Source of the DNA: Ascarosepion bandense
Lineage: Eukaryota > Mollusca > Cephalopoda > Sepiida > Sepiidae
NCBI GenBank assembly: GCA_037127315.1
Contig: JBBBDQ010001026.1
Location: 7,022,501-7,086,500 of the forward strand
Reading direction: 5' to 3'
DNA length: 64,000 nt
Of the stretch, positions 20,310 to 31,515 are shown piece by piece. The position numbers and the translations under genes were made by a program. How positions within the stretch are numbered: position 1 is the first letter of the stretch; every line of letters begins with the position of its first letter. A model generated the notes under the pieces. That model saw nothing but the letters and a program-made list of their open reading frames with translations. It was not told where the DNA came from and searched no databases.

Positions 20310-20750
20310 GATGATATATCCAATTAACATCATGGTGTTTGGGGTCATCACATCTGATGGCGACAATATGTCGCCATTCATCTTCCCACAGGTCCTCAGA
20401 CTAAACACGGCGGACTTCATTAAGTTCCATAAGGAAGTAGTGCTGCCCTGGGTCAAGAAGGTGGCTGCTGGATGATCCTATGTCTAGTAGCAGGACCTTG
20501 CACCATGCCACACAAGCAGGAGACCCCAGTGGTATCTGTCAGACAATTTCTGCTGCTACATCATCCCTTACATCCGGTCAACCGATTCCCCAGACTCAAA
20601 TCCCTTGATTATTAAATATTTGGTGCAATTTCTCGAGAGATAAACACAATTTTTTAACCTAAAAGATGAATTGATGTCAAACATTATTGCAGCATTCACC
20701 AACTTAAACAAAGAGACTGCCCAGAATTGTTGCAGGAGATTCTGAACTCA
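20310..20750 (+). pseudogene. mariner-type transposase remnant
   Basis: Reading one frame from 20333 gives MVFGVITSDGDNMSPFIFP, then LPWVKKVAAG, a second-Asp region QDLAPCHTSRRPQW and the third-Asp region SPDSNPL-like (TDSPDSNPL), LKDELMSNIIAAFTNLNKE and CCRRF. This is the C-terminal DDE half of a mariner/Tc1-superfamily transposase. Three stops fall between AAG and QD, and another follows LER. The HTH domain and inverted repeats were not found. It would have catalysed cut-and-paste at TA. Confidence 0.85.
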
Positions 20751-20859
20751 TCTGTAGGTTGTAGTTGAAGCCAGTGGCAATTTCTCTTTTATTTTGTTGT
20801 AATTTTGGTAAATATATCTCTTACATGAGATGTTAGTGATATTTTCATTTTGCATAATT

Positions 20860-20862
<3 letters not shown>

Positions 20863-20911
<49 letters not shown>

Positions 20912-20922
20912 GAAGAAGACTG

Positions 20923-20985
<63 letters not shown>
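20863..20985. repeat. (GATA)n microsatellite
   Basis: About 27 GATA units with one short interruption (ggaagaagactga). Confidence 0.95.
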
Positions 20986-20986
<1 letters not shown>

Positions 20987-21169
20987 GTGCAGGCATGTTC
21001 TTAACAGTGATACTTCAACAAAGCTTTCTACACGATTCGAGTGTGAAGTGTGAATTTAATTTTGTTTTTTATTCATTTCATCAAAAACAAGGTCACCGCC
21101 ATTAGTGCGCAGAGGGGGTACAGTGAGAGAAAAGACTTGTTACAGGGGGTATTGAAGAAAGTGTAAATA

Positions 21170-22235
21170 ATAAATTGAATGAAAGCAGATAGACGAAGGC
21201 AACTGAGGCTGCATTTGATTTTTTAAAGATTTTAGCCCTCAGAGATGCAATACACGGAAATTAGTTCCACAGACAGGAGTACGAGAAAAGAAACAGTTGG
21301 AGTAGAAATGGCGGTTACATTTAACTTTTTCAAGAGTAAAAAGGTGGGGCCAAGATGCCAACCCAGTAACATGCTTAAATTCATGTGGACGCGACACAAA
21401 AAAAAAAAAAAAGCTCGTCAGAAAAGCTTGCTATTAAAATATTTGTAGAAAAAACAGGGTGAAGCAACGTCACGTTGGTGTGAAAGTGACTGAAGACGAG
21501 ATGCTATATCATATTGCAGATAATACTTTGAATTTTGTTGAGAACCTCGCGATGAATAGCCGGAGCATCCGACCTGATATGGCAACAGTATCCAATGCAC
21601 GGACGAATGGTAGATTAATAAGTATGCCAGAGGGATTTCAGGAGAAAAGATCCTGACCCGACATAGAGATAAAAATCTCCTAGCAGTAGATGAAGCTATA
21701 GATTTGAATTCGGGTGCAAAAATGACGCCAAAAAGGTACAATGTTTCGTTGTTGAGTTGTATCAACCATGCTGCTAACTGACAAGAAAATTTCTCTACGG
21801 TAGTTAACGGACATCACTTTTGTTTTGGGGGCACTAAAATTTACAAGCCATTTCTTATCCTATTTAAACACTGATTGGAGGTCCGTTTCAAAAGCAAAAC
21901 CAGGTTATTTTTCAGCCGTGGGGGATTTTCTATTGAGACGGGAGTAAATGGTGATGTCATCTGTATAGATGCCTACTTGGGAACTGATTACATCAGGATG
22001 AACATTGATGAAGACTAGAAACAGCGTAGACCCTAGGATAGAGTCATAAGGGACGCCTGAGTCTGTGGGAAATGATTTGGTTGCTTTTCCGTTCAAAGCA
22101 ACATTCATTTTACGATTCGATAGGAACGATTAAATTAAATGAATCGATAGTCCAGAAATGCCATATCCCTGAATTTTGCGTAGAAGACGAGCATGCCAAA
22201 CCCTGTTGAACGTTTTCGAGTTTAGGCAAGCAAAA
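21170..22235 (-). pseudogene. CR1/jockey-like LINE fragment with altered YADD
   Basis: Minus strand carries blocks of the same LINE as at 16903. At about 22108-21905 there is a reverse transcriptase palm piece with DSGVPYDSILGSTLFLVFIN and VGIYTDDITIYS (the catalytic YxDD motif, here YTDD). At about 21765-21418 there is the later LFGVIFAPE, SLCRVRIFSPE and SLSHQRDVASPCFFYKYF region, then the SRTSRLWNS-type end. The two parts are joined with a deletion and frameshifts. The 3' tail is missing. Confidence 0.8.
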
Positions 22236-22372
22236 GATATAGGTATATTTACACAGACACAAACCTACACATAAATAAGCACATATATGTGTGTTTAGGC
22301 AGGTGTATATGCGTGTGCACGTACGTATATTTCTATGGACATGCACACAATCAAGTATACGCACACAATATA

Positions 22373-22755
22373 CACTACCGGCCATAATTATTAGGCAACA
22401 CCAATTTTAAAGAAATAATGTTTTCCATACTATTTTTAAAGTGGATAATTCTAAATGAAAATAGAATAGTTCTATTTGTTATTACTACTTTGAAAATTTT
22501 ACAAGGCAAGGAAGCAAAGATGAACTCGTCCGAATCACCCTAGATTTTCTTCATTTTTTTCAATGATGAAACAGCAATAGAGATAATGATTAAATATTTA
22601 TAAATTCATTTGATGCACATCTTATTGTGCAGTATTAACAGAAGAATCATTCTATTTTAATTAACAGTTATTCACTTGGCAATAAATACTAAAAAATAAT
22701 ATGAAATACATCATTTTGTTAAAACACTTGGGTTGCCTAATAATTATGGCAGGTA

Positions 22756-22757
<2 letters not shown>
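22373..22757. mobile_element. Tc1/mariner-like MITE, copy at (TA)n
   Basis: About 385 bases with terminal inverted repeats cactaccggccataattatt and its complement at the right end (ggttgcctaataattatggc). There is no coding capacity. The left flank is TA and the right end runs into a (TA)n tract (22757-22807). Internal landmarks include caaggcaaggaagcaaagatg and a central attcatttgatgcacat. Confidence 0.88.

Positions 22758-22807
<50 letters not shown>
22757..22807. repeat. (TA)n microsatellite
   Basis: Starts at the TA flank of the MITE; may have expanded from the target duplication. Confidence 0.95.
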
Positions 22808-22810
<3 letters not shown>

Positions 22811-22930
22811 TAAAATTTCCAGGATAAGATTGGTAAATAATCGGAGAAGATCCTAGGAATATCGTTTAAATATTAAAACATTCAACAGAGAGCTCAATTT
22901 GGGTTTAATTTTAAGAGCAGATATATAGGA

Positions 22931-23236
22931 TGTGCGTTGTGGTGCATTGGATATCGGCTCAGAACGAGAAATCTGGGAGTCGAGTTCGAATTCCAGTTGA
23001 ATTCCTTGCATTCACTTACGCTCAAATACCCTTGGGAAAGGTATTAATCCATCTCTTCCCTCTGGTTATGGGTTAAATAGCAGGACAGATTGGGTTCTAT
23101 AGCCTTGGTCGGCAACAAGTCTACTGCAGAAAGCAATGCCAACCTACTGCGGGATAATGTTCTGCCCAGACAGTCATGTCTCTTTCGAGACATGATCGCC
23201 CAAGCGTGTTTCCCGTATGGCACTTAACTGACTGAT
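22931..23236 (+). mobile_element. tRNA-derived SINE, full length
   Basis: Plus-strand full copy from tgtgcgttgtgg to cacttaactgactga, with both promoter boxes and the 3' stem-loop. Confidence 0.9.
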
Positions 23237-23437
23237 GTAACTATTTAATTGTAAATTCAGATCACAAATGCCATTTCGAGACATACATTCTGAACCCCAT
23301 TCAACCGAAGAATGGAGAAAAATTATTGTACCGGAAACAAGGGTTAGTAAAAGAACGGGTGAAGAATGTTGGTTACGATAGGGTCAAGGAGAGAAGAATC
23401 GTCGTAGTAACTTTCTTTTGGTAGTGGAAGAGAGATG

Positions 23438-23438
<1 letters not shown>

Positions 23439-23472
<34 letters not shown>

Positions 23473-23498
23473 TAGATAGATAGATAGATAGATAGATT
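23439..23498. repeat. (TA)n-(GATA)n compound microsatellite
   Basis: TA run passing into seven GATA units. Confidence 0.95.
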
Positions 23499-23729
23499 AA
23501 AAATTGTGTATTTGTGCAGCATTCTTTCTTTTATGCAGGTATCATTAAAAATTACAGAAAACTTATTATGCTTAAGAATTTTTATAATTTTTATCTGGTA
23601 TTACGATGTTTTCTTTTGCGGACATAAATTATATAGAATTGTCTGAATGTTTTGCATATGTTTTTTAAATTATTTATTTTTACGTGTAACAGAAATTATA
23701 TATTGTTATTTACGTTTGTAGTGTAATTT

Positions 23730-24165
23730 CTATGTGATGTCAGTTCTTCAATATAGCAGTGAATGCTGGACAATATCATCAAAAATGAAGGAAAAACTTG
23801 AAGCAGCTGAAATGGGGTTCTACAGAAGGATGCTGTGGATATCGTGTACCGAGCATGTGAGCAATGATGAGGTTTTGGAAAGGATGGAAACAAAAACAAA
23901 AGTGAATACTGAGCATCAAAAAGAGACAACTAAAGTTCCTGGGACAGGCAATGAGGTAGGAGGGTTGGAGAATCTAATACTAACAAGCCAGATAGAAGGA
24001 AAAAAGATAGAGGAAAGCAGCGTATAACATATTTGAAGGACCTGAGCAGGTGGATGATAGAACGGGGGTTGTGTGGTGTCACAGGAGAAAGTGCTCAGAG
24101 CCACCAGGAATAGGGAGACGTGGAAAGCCATGATCGCCTTGTCATGAAGATACAAAGGCACATTG
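23730..24165 (+). pseudogene. RTE-type LINE reverse transcriptase C-terminal region
   Basis: Open frame 23734-24027 begins SVLQYSSECWTISSKMKEKL, EAAEMGFYRRMLWI, then EHVSNDEVLERMETK. A frameshift near 23900 turns the RKRQLK..LGHAMR block into another frame (TEHQKETTKVPG). The end (ACRATRN.ETW-like; catgatcgcc) reaches cattgttaaatgagaaga rather than clean (GAA)n. Dead fragment of the RTE family. Confidence 0.82.
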
Positions 24166-24629
24166 TTAAATGAGAAGAGTAGGGTGCATTATTTATGTTC
24201 CGAACACGATAAACACGTTGTTAGCGTGTTCGTAATTGATATCACTGAGTGTTTATTTTTTTTATAAAACTTCCATTATTTTTAGCCATTTTCGTATATA
24301 AATGATGTTATTATATTTGTGTTGTCAACAACTATGTTACGGATTGGATTTTCTAGGTTTTAGTGTGTATTTAAATGCGATCGAATTGAGCTCTGTTCTG
24401 AGAGATGCAGCGTGAGTCTTCGAGTAAGTTTCGTAGTTGTATGGCCCATATAATTATTTACGGAATTAGGTAGAGCAAGAACACTGTCTTTCAAAGGTCA
24501 TGTAAATTCGTAAATGATATTGCGGGTGAAACGTTATTTTTGACGATGGCCTTAGCTGTTTTAAATTTTGTATAATAGATGAATATTTCTGTTTTTTTAA
24601 ATCGACGGAAGTTGCGTATTTTTGGATGA
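24166..24629. other. No gene recognised
   Basis: AT-rich; a small palindrome near 24205-24235 (acacgttgttagcgtgt) only. No family recognised. Confidence 0.5.
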
Positions 24630-25016
24630 CTAGCAGTAGAGCCCGGCGTTGCTCGGGTGTAATGAAAGCTTTAAAGCTAATCCATGGTCCTAGAGCTCAG
24701 ACTCTTTGGACGCTGGCACGAAAGACTAAAAAGCAATAGTTGTTTCCAGTTAAAGCGAGACCGCAGACTGAAAGAAAAATGAGTGGATGTAAATCAAATT
24801 TTGATTTCCTGTTATCGATATCAAATAAGTCTTTTCGTCGTAAACTGAATTTTGAAGGCTAAATAAGTCCTCTGAGTAAATGGTATCATGACTGAGACTA
24901 AGAGCTACAATTATACGTACTTAGAGCCAAACCCGAAGCAAAAACTAAAATAACAGGGCTGAAAAAATACAGACATACAGGCAGATAGACAGACACACAG
25001 ACAGAAACATCTTGCC

Positions 25017-25019
<3 letters not shown>

Positions 25020-25070
<51 letters not shown>
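25020..25070. repeat. (TA)n microsatellite inside Helitron
   Basis: About 25 TA units within the Helitron body. Confidence 0.95.
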
Positions 25071-25073
<3 letters not shown>

Positions 25074-25325
25074 CAATTTTCTGCACTGTTGTAAGAACTG
25101 CAACCTTGAAACTTCTGAATATCATTTCTTATGTCTTTGTCTATGAGTGTATCAAATTTGATTAAAATCGGACCACTCCTTCTATAACCTGACTTTTTCG
25201 ATTCTCGATATTTATCGGGGGCAACTCGATACAAAACCTAGCTAAGAGTAATCGCAGATGCTTATAGTACAACTGTGTAAATTTTCAAGAAAATCGGTTC
25301 AGCCGTTTCAGAGTGTATTGGTAAC

Positions 25326-25328
<3 letters not shown>

Positions 25329-25374
<46 letters not shown>
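25329..25374. repeat. (CA)n microsatellite inside Helitron
   Basis: Same relative position as the (TG)n in the Helitron copy at 44905 (next to ccgttac), so the element carries it. Confidence 0.95.
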
Positions 25375-25379
<5 letters not shown>

Positions 25380-25402
25380 TTCCATTTATAAATAAGTTTA
25401 GA

Positions 25403-25977
25403 TTTTTCCAAGTGAACATTCGTCCTGTTTATATTCGCTATGCATTTTTTCTTTGCAGAAAATATTGATGCTATTTTCTGTATTCGTTTGTTTATTGTTG
25501 TTATTGATCAAGCTTAAAAAACACGTCTCATGCAGTCGTCGACCAAATAATTTGGAAATCTGTTGTTGTCAAAGTAAATTTTTATTAACACCAATTTTAT
25601 AATATAAAAGGATATTGACTATTAAAATTAAAGTGAGTATAATTTTTACTGGTGGGCTTTTTATATTGTGAAGTAGTGAACGTATTATTACGAGACTTCA
25701 CGAAGACATCTAAGAATGGAATTTATTTATTTATTAACTATTTTATTGCTAAGCTGATATGTAAAGTTGAGGACAGAATTTACTTCAAATGAAGTTTTAA
25801 GATTATCGATTTTGTTCTCTGCAAAAATGTAAACATCATGTATGTGGTGGACATATATTTTCGGTTTGACAATTCTTTCCAAATCTGTGTTTTTTTTTTT
25901 TACGTGGGACATGCAAAGGTTAGAGAAGCATGGACCAAGGAGATCGTCTACATGCCAAAAATGGCTCTATAAACATA
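25403..25977. other. No gene recognised
   Basis: AT-rich unique-looking sequence without coding evidence. Confidence 0.5.
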
Positions 25978-26365
25978 CACTGTCGGCCATAATTATTAGG
26001 GAACCCCATTGTTTTAAAAAATGATGTACTGCATACTATTTGTTAGTATTTATTGCCAAATGAATAATTGTAAATGCAAATAGAATGGTTCTTCTATTAG
26101 TACTACACAATTACATATGCATCAAATGAATTTACAAATATTTAACAATTACCTATATTGCAGCTTCATCTATGGAAGAATGATGAAAATTTAGGGTGAT
26201 TCGGACAAGTGCAATCTTTGCTTCCTTGCCTTGTAAAATTTTGAAAAGTAATAATAAGAAAAGAACCATTCTATTTTCATTTAGAATTATTCACTTGAAA
26301 ATAGTATGAAATACATAATTTCTTTTTAAAAAAATGCTGTGGCCTAATAATCATGGCCGGTAGTG
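25978..26365. mobile_element. Tc1/mariner-like MITE, full length
   Basis: 388 bases from cactgtcggccataattatt to the complementary right end (taataatcatggccggtagt). TA precedes the left end; the right flank is TG, probably a mutated TA. In this copy the internal landmarks appear in the inverse order relative to the copy at 22373. Confidence 0.88.
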
Positions 26366-26562
26366 TGCATAAAACTATATACATTTTGTTGCACGTAAAA
26401 TAAAATTCATCCTCTATAATGGCTAAAAGTAAAGCCGAAAAGCTCTGATAAGCAAAACATTTTTACTGTTTTCTCAAAAGAAAATAATAGGATCACATAA
26501 AAAATTACTTAAAATCTTAACCACAATACCTTGTCTGTCATATTTAACGAAACCTGCATATA

Positions 26563-26565
<3 letters not shown>

Positions 26566-26625
<60 letters not shown>

Positions 26626-26664
26626 ATAATCATCCGCACACAGATCTATTTCGCTGAATCAGAG

Positions 26665-26707
<43 letters not shown>
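26566..26707. repeat. (TA)n-(TG)n ... (TA)n with hammerhead remnant
   Basis: Two TA tracts (about 26566-26606 and 26669-26707) with a TG tract enclose 26628-26668. On the minus strand that piece is the 3' part of a hammerhead element: cagcgaaatagatctgt, then gcggatgatta. Its 5' half has been replaced by TA repeats. Confidence 0.75.
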
Positions 26708-26709
<2 letters not shown>

Positions 26710-27095
26710 TTTTCTTGTACTTTATTTTCTTCTTGCTTTAATTTTTACGAAGAATGAAGCCTAATTACGTAAATTTTTGCTTAAATCTTCTCTAATAAAG
26801 ATGTATTGTGATTTTCTTGCCTTAAAATAAGAGATCGTAATAGACTAAACCTACCTTACTCTACGAACTGCACGCAAAAACATCGCATGAGTACAGCTTT
26901 AATTTAAAACCAAACAAAAATACTTTTTTTTATTAAGAATATAAATTAGTTTCACGTAGGCTTTTGTGTAATTACTAATAGGCTTTGTGAACGTCGTTGT
27001 AAGTTTGTGAAATGTAGATTTGAAAAAGTGTTTATTTCTCAAGAACATGGTCTACTATACATTACAAAACTAATTCAAACACGTGAATAGTAACA

Positions 27096-27096
<1 letters not shown>

Positions 27097-27170
<74 letters not shown>
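27097..27170. repeat. (TA)n-(TG)n microsatellite
   Basis: TA run changing to about 27 TG units. Confidence 0.95.
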
Positions 27171-27173
<3 letters not shown>

Positions 27174-27254
27174 GTTTCTCTGAGTGAATATAAATACTTC
27201 AGTTTCATGCATTAGCTTTGAAAAAAGTCCATTACATACATACAAGCAAACATA

Positions 27255-28015
27255 CACTACCGGCCATAATTATTAGGCCACCGCAGTTTTCAAAAAAATG
27301 ATGTATTTCATACTATTTCTTAGTCTTTATTGCCAAGTGAATAATTGTAAATGAAATTTTTTTTTTAATCATCTCACCCCAAGCAAGGCATTCCACTGCC
27401 ACTATTGCGCATGGGGCTACATAGTGGAAGGTAAAGAGAAGGAGTGGTTAGACATAGGGAATGTCAGGAGGAAGGTGACAGATGAGTAAGGATAGCGAGG
27501 ATGAGGGTCGGGCAGATGGGAAGAGTGCTTGATAGAATGGGAGCAGGTTAGTGTGTTAGGAGGTGTCTATTGACCTTACATTTAAACTCCTGGAGATTGT
27601 AGCCGTCGGGGAAGCAATCGTTTGGAAGAGAATTCCACAGTCGGGAATTGCGAGGAAAGAAACTGTTGGAGTAGAAGTTACGGCTGCATTTTATCGGTTC
27701 ACTATAAAAGGGTGGGATCTAGTTGCTAATCTCGTATGTCGTTCAAATTCGTATTTAGGGGGCACTAGTGATCTAAGTTCATCGGAGCAGAAGCCGTGAA
27801 AGTATTTATAGAAGAGACACAGGTTCTTTCGTTAATGAAGCACAATAACATGTGCATCAAATGAATTTATAATATTTAGTAATTACCTATATTGCAGTTT
27901 CATAAATGAAAGCATGAAGAAAATTTAGGGTGATTCGGACGAGTTCATCTTTGCTTCCTTGCCTTGTAAAATTTTGCAAAGTAATAATAACAAAAGAACT
28001 ATTCTATTTTGTTTT
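27255..28015. mobile_element. MITE split by a LINE insertion
   Basis: The left MITE end (cactaccggccataattatt) runs to about 27355. The body resumes at about 27820 (ataacatgtgcatcaaatg, cttgccttgtaaaattttgc) and is lost before the right terminus. The intervening ~470 bases are a LINE 3' end on the minus strand. Nesting gives the order: MITE first, LINE later. Confidence 0.82.
27358..27820 (-). pseudogene. CR1/jockey-like LINE 3' end inside MITE
   Basis: The minus strand ends with the LINE tail (gcttggggtgagatgattaa and a T run on the plus strand at 27358-27368) and encodes remnants of SRLWNSLPNDCFPDGYNLQE-like sequence upstream. 5'-truncated. Confidence 0.85.
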
Positions 28016-28149
28016 CAATATACATTCTTATATCAAACCGCTGATATAATCAAACTCTTCCATATTATATTCAAAATATTATGTGAGTGAAAAATAATAA
28101 ACTAGCAAAATGTATTATAGCAATATTATTAATTCAATATATATATATA

Positions 28150-28457
28150 TATTTACGCTCTCACACCTTGATTGAGCACTCTGGAAGAATGGTAGACTTT
28201 GAAAAACAGTAGCTACTCTGGCGTGTACGCATCGCTCATTCAGTAAAATGAATTAGAGCACTCTAGCAATTGGGCGCGTATAATGATAATATACGCGCTA
28301 TAAGGTCTGCCTACTTCCACCGAACGCTCATAGCTCAGATGTAGAATCGCCGACTGACGCCAATTCGGTCGGGTTTCAATCCTGGGTTAAAAAGCAATCG
28401 GAGTCTAACCGTACTGATGAGCTTTGATACAGCGAAACAGATCTGTCTGCGGATGAC
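28150..28457 (+). mobile_element. Hammerhead element A, monomer
   Basis: Order: region X (tttacgctctcacaccttga..., attagagcactctagcaatt), tRNA-like block with A-box-like tagctcagatgtag and B-box-like gggtttcaatcctggg, then a hammerhead. It begins and ends at TA repeats. Relative to the 39.4-kb copy it is circularly permuted. Confidence 0.82.
28403..28457 (+). ncRNA. Type I hammerhead ribozyme A3
   Basis: Core ctgatga/gaaa, stem I (gtc + ccgta with tgcgg + gac) and stem III (cag-at-ctg) match A2. Stem II has a single mismatch (gcttt gat acagc). Predicted still able to fold. Confidence 0.9.
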
Positions 28458-28458
28458 A

Positions 28459-28640
28459 ATATATATATATATATGGATATAGATGTCCAGTCCGTAAACG
28501 CCGAGGATAATCCAACAAGATCAACTTAATATAAAATATTATGTGTTATATCTGTATGGAAAGCTCAATGGATGTTATCCCGAGCAATATGATATAAAGG
28601 AAAACTCAACACGTATAACCCAACATATATTTATACAATT
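28459..28640. repeat. Repeat family D, copy 1
   Basis: After a TA tract, cgtaaacgccgaggataatc, atataaaatattatgtgtta and gagcaatatgatataa match 60262-60385 closely. Both copies start at a TA tract. The nature is unknown; the piece aactcaacacgta also occurs, altered, near 15912. Confidence 0.75.
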
Positions 28641-28790
28641 CCCTAGACTAAACAAATATACTGAATTTTTTGGCAAGTAATTTGTAGGTTGACACGCAAT
28701 TTGATGTCATTCTCTTGAGTTCTTAAATACTGGAACTACAAAAGGTGTTTTCCAGCATACAGATATATATTAGATTTACGTGTCCATAGG

Positions 28791-28796
<6 letters not shown>

Positions 28797-28852
<56 letters not shown>
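28797..28852. repeat. (TA)n-(TG)n microsatellite
   Basis: TA run passing into TG. Confidence 0.95.
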
Positions 28853-28855
<3 letters not shown>

Positions 28856-28974
28856 ATACCTAACGTTTGTGAAGTTTACTAGAAAAAACTTCATAAACAT
28901 TTATTTGTTATTATTCATTCATTTATATGTTAATTAATATTTAGTATTTCAATATATATTATATTATTGAAAGA

Positions 28975-29215
28975 TTCTAACCGTTAACTTCTTTTTTCAA
29001 AATTTAATTATTTATTTTTTATTTTATTTTTTGTTTTTTATTTTTAAAATTTTTATTATTTTATATTTTTATCATTTTATTTATTTATTTTTTATATTTT
29101 TTAATTTTTTATATATTTATATTTTTATTTTTTAGATATATTTTTTATTTTATTATTTTTTATTTTTATTATTTTTTTAAATTCTTTATTTTTATTTTTA
29201 TTTTTCATTTTTTTT
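28975..29215. repeat. T-rich low-complexity stretch
   Basis: About 240 bases of T with scattered A (ttttattttta motifs). Confidence 0.85.
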
Positions 29216-29257
29216 ACATATATACAATATTTTCACTAGAATTTTAAACCGAAATTT

Positions 29258-29826
29258 TTTTTAATCGTATCACCCCGAGCTAGGTGGTAACGCCACTGAT
29301 GTGCAGGAGGCTACGTAATAGTGAAAAGATTGGAAAATAGAAAACCGGAAACCTCATCCTAAACAGGGAACAAGGGATGAGCCTCTTAACCTGTTCAATA
29401 GACGTGAGTGGAGTGTGAACCGGGCGATAGATAGATCTATCTACTCCAATTGAAAAAAAAAGTGAGAAGATTGTTAAAGAAAGAAAGGAAACCACATCCT
29501 AAACAGGGAACAAGGGATGAGCCTCTTAACCTGTTCAATAGACGTGGGTGGAGTGTGAACCGGGCGATAGATAGATCTATCTACTCCAATTGAAAAAAAA
29601 GTGAGAAGATTGGAAAAGAGAAAGCCGGAAACCACATCCTAAACAGGGAACAAGGGATGAGCCTCTTAACCTGTTCAATAGACGTGGGTGGAGTGTGAAC
29701 CGGGCGATAGATAGATCTATCTACTCCAATTGAAAAAAAAGTGAGAAGATTGGAAAAGAGAAAGCCGGAAACCACATCCTAAACAGAGAACAAGGGATGA
29801 GCCTCTTAACCTGTTCAATAGACGTG
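29258..29826 (-). mobile_element. VNTR-bearing LINE derivative, copy 2
   Basis: The 3' end on the minus strand is the LINE tail (gtgcacatcagtggcgttac-like, then cggggtgatacgatta). Upstream are nearly four copies of the 140-base unit (landmark gattg at 29328, 29469, 29608 and 29748), very similar to one another. The element is cut off inside a unit at 29826. The frames encoding CSLFRMRFPVF-type repeats are repeat products. Confidence 0.8.
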
Positions 29827-29934
29827 GAAATATATTTCGTTGTATGAGCCAGACTCATAAACGCACGCATTCATGCATGATCCTCGCATACATATACATT
29901 CATGCATAATTATCTCTGTCGTTGCTGTATTCAA

Positions 29935-31075
29935 GTACTCTGGTGAACTCTCGGACCCATCCAACTAACGCCCTATCAGCCTCCTACCAATTTTTGAGAA
30001 TGTGTTCGAGGCCATTATTAATGATGAAATAGTTCAGTATCTTACTGCCCATAAACTCTTCTCCGACAGGATTCCGCTTTGCTAGGTCCACGGCCGACAT
30101 GCTAACGACCATTACGGAGTATATGTTCCAGGCATTTTAAGAGTCTGGCGAGGTTCGTGCTGTTGCTCTGGATATCTTCAAGGCTTTTGACAGGGTTTGG
30201 CACGCTGGCCTTCTATGCAAGCTACGGGGTTACGGTATCACCTGACGATTGCATGATCTGATCCAATCCTTCCTAAATAACCGCATAATGAAGGTCGACC
30301 TGCTTCCACATCTTACTGTACAAACTTTGGTGTCACTCAGGGCTTTCTCCTAAGCCAGACGCTCTTTCTTATTTTCAAAAATGACCTACCAGACGAGATC
30401 AAGAGCCAAGTAGGCATCTACGCAGATGACACCACAATCTACTCCCGCATCAGTAAGAAACCCGGCGCGACGGACAAACATAATCTCGCTGCTGATCTTG
30501 AGAGGAATCTACACTCTGTGGTGGATTGGGGTAAAAAGTGGCTTATAAATTTCAATGCGTCTAAGACCAAGCTTCTGTCTGTCAATCATCACAGGCAACC
30601 TCTCCTGCCTCCCATAAGCATGGACCAAGTCTCGCCGAGAGTAACACACTGCGCCTCCTCGGCCTTACCCTCTCTTCTGATCTCAAGTGCAACCACTACA
30701 TTTAGTCAATAGCTAAATCCACTGCTAGGAAGGTTGGGTTACTATGTCGGGCCAGGATGTTTTTCCCGCCTGAATCCATCCTGCATATATACAAATCAAC
30801 TATTCATCCGTGCATGGAATACTGCTGCAATCTCCAGGAATTCAAATGCAAGGTCAATACTCATCTTTTAACCACTTGACTCTAGTTCTTTCTTCGTGGC
30901 CCTGTATATCCTTGCCTTTCTCTCCACCTTTGCAACTGTCATCACACCTGTATTCCCATCCTTCTCTTGCTCCTTTCTAAATGGTTTGTCCTTTTCTTTA
31001 CTCTCTTCCATTTAGTGCTTTTAGTCTTATGTACCCAACTGCACATCAGTGGCGTTACCGCATAATGTAATTAAC
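29935..31075 (+). pseudogene. CR1/jockey-like LINE reverse transcriptase region
   Basis: Several frames together show RT landmarks: ISLLPIFENVFEAIINDEI, a FDRVWH-like block (FDRVWHAGLLCKLRGYGI in the +1 frame), GVTQGFLLSQTLF, VGIYADDTTIYSRI with the catalytic YADD at 30419-30430, and VDWGKKWLINFNASKTK. The sequence then jumps from CMEYCC straight to NLQEFKCKVNTHLLTT, missing about 390 bases present at 16903, and ends in the LINE 3' UTR, cut by the foldback at 31078. Multiple frameshifts; inactive. Confidence 0.87.
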
Positions 31076-31077
31076 TG

Positions 31078-31515
31078 CTGAATATCTTTCGGCGTAGGAC
31101 AACAAATTTTTGTCGGTTTTTGGTCGATTTTCTTCTTTTACTGAAACTTCTGGCGATGTACGTTCTGTAAAGAAAGTAATGCGCTATTGTATTTCTACGC
31201 TTATTACTTTCATTACAGGAAGTACATCGCCGGAAGTTTCAGTAAAATAAGAAAATCGACCAAAAATCGACCGAAATTTGTTGTCCTACGCAGTACATCA
31301 TTCTGCAGTTAATTACATTACTTCGTGAGAGTTACGGGAGATAAAAAGTGCGAGATATAGTTATTTTTTTATGGACCTTCAAATCAAAACAGGTAGGTTT
31401 CTTCAATAACTAATTGTTGATTTGAGTTTAGCATATACATTTGCACAGAAATAATGCTATTTTGGATAAATTTGAAGTGGGGAAAGCCGTCGGCACCTAA
31501 AACGAAAATTTACCG
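31078..31515. mobile_element. Foldback element, copy 2
   Basis: Palindromic core (left actgaaacttctggcgatgt, right complementary acatcgccggaagtttcagt) centred near 31180. The right arm extends to the terminus cacctaaaacgaaaatttac as at 5312-5895; the left arm is shorter (truncated). It sits within the 3' UTR of the upstream LINE, so it inserted after that LINE. Confidence 0.82.

Larger units (their letters stand above)
24630..25402 (-). mobile_element. Non-autonomous Helitron with both termini
   Basis: On the minus strand the element starts tctaaacttatttataaatg at 25402 after a host A, and ends with the hairpin acccgagcaacgccgggc followed after eight bases by ctag and a host T (24630/24629). 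TC at the 5' end, a 3' hairpin before CTAG, and insertion between A and T without target duplication are Helitron hallmarks. It carries aaacggctgaaccgattttc, a block common in invertebrate Helitrons, plus a (TG)n tract near its 5' end and a (TA)n tract inside. No Rep/helicase gene is present. Confidence 0.88.
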
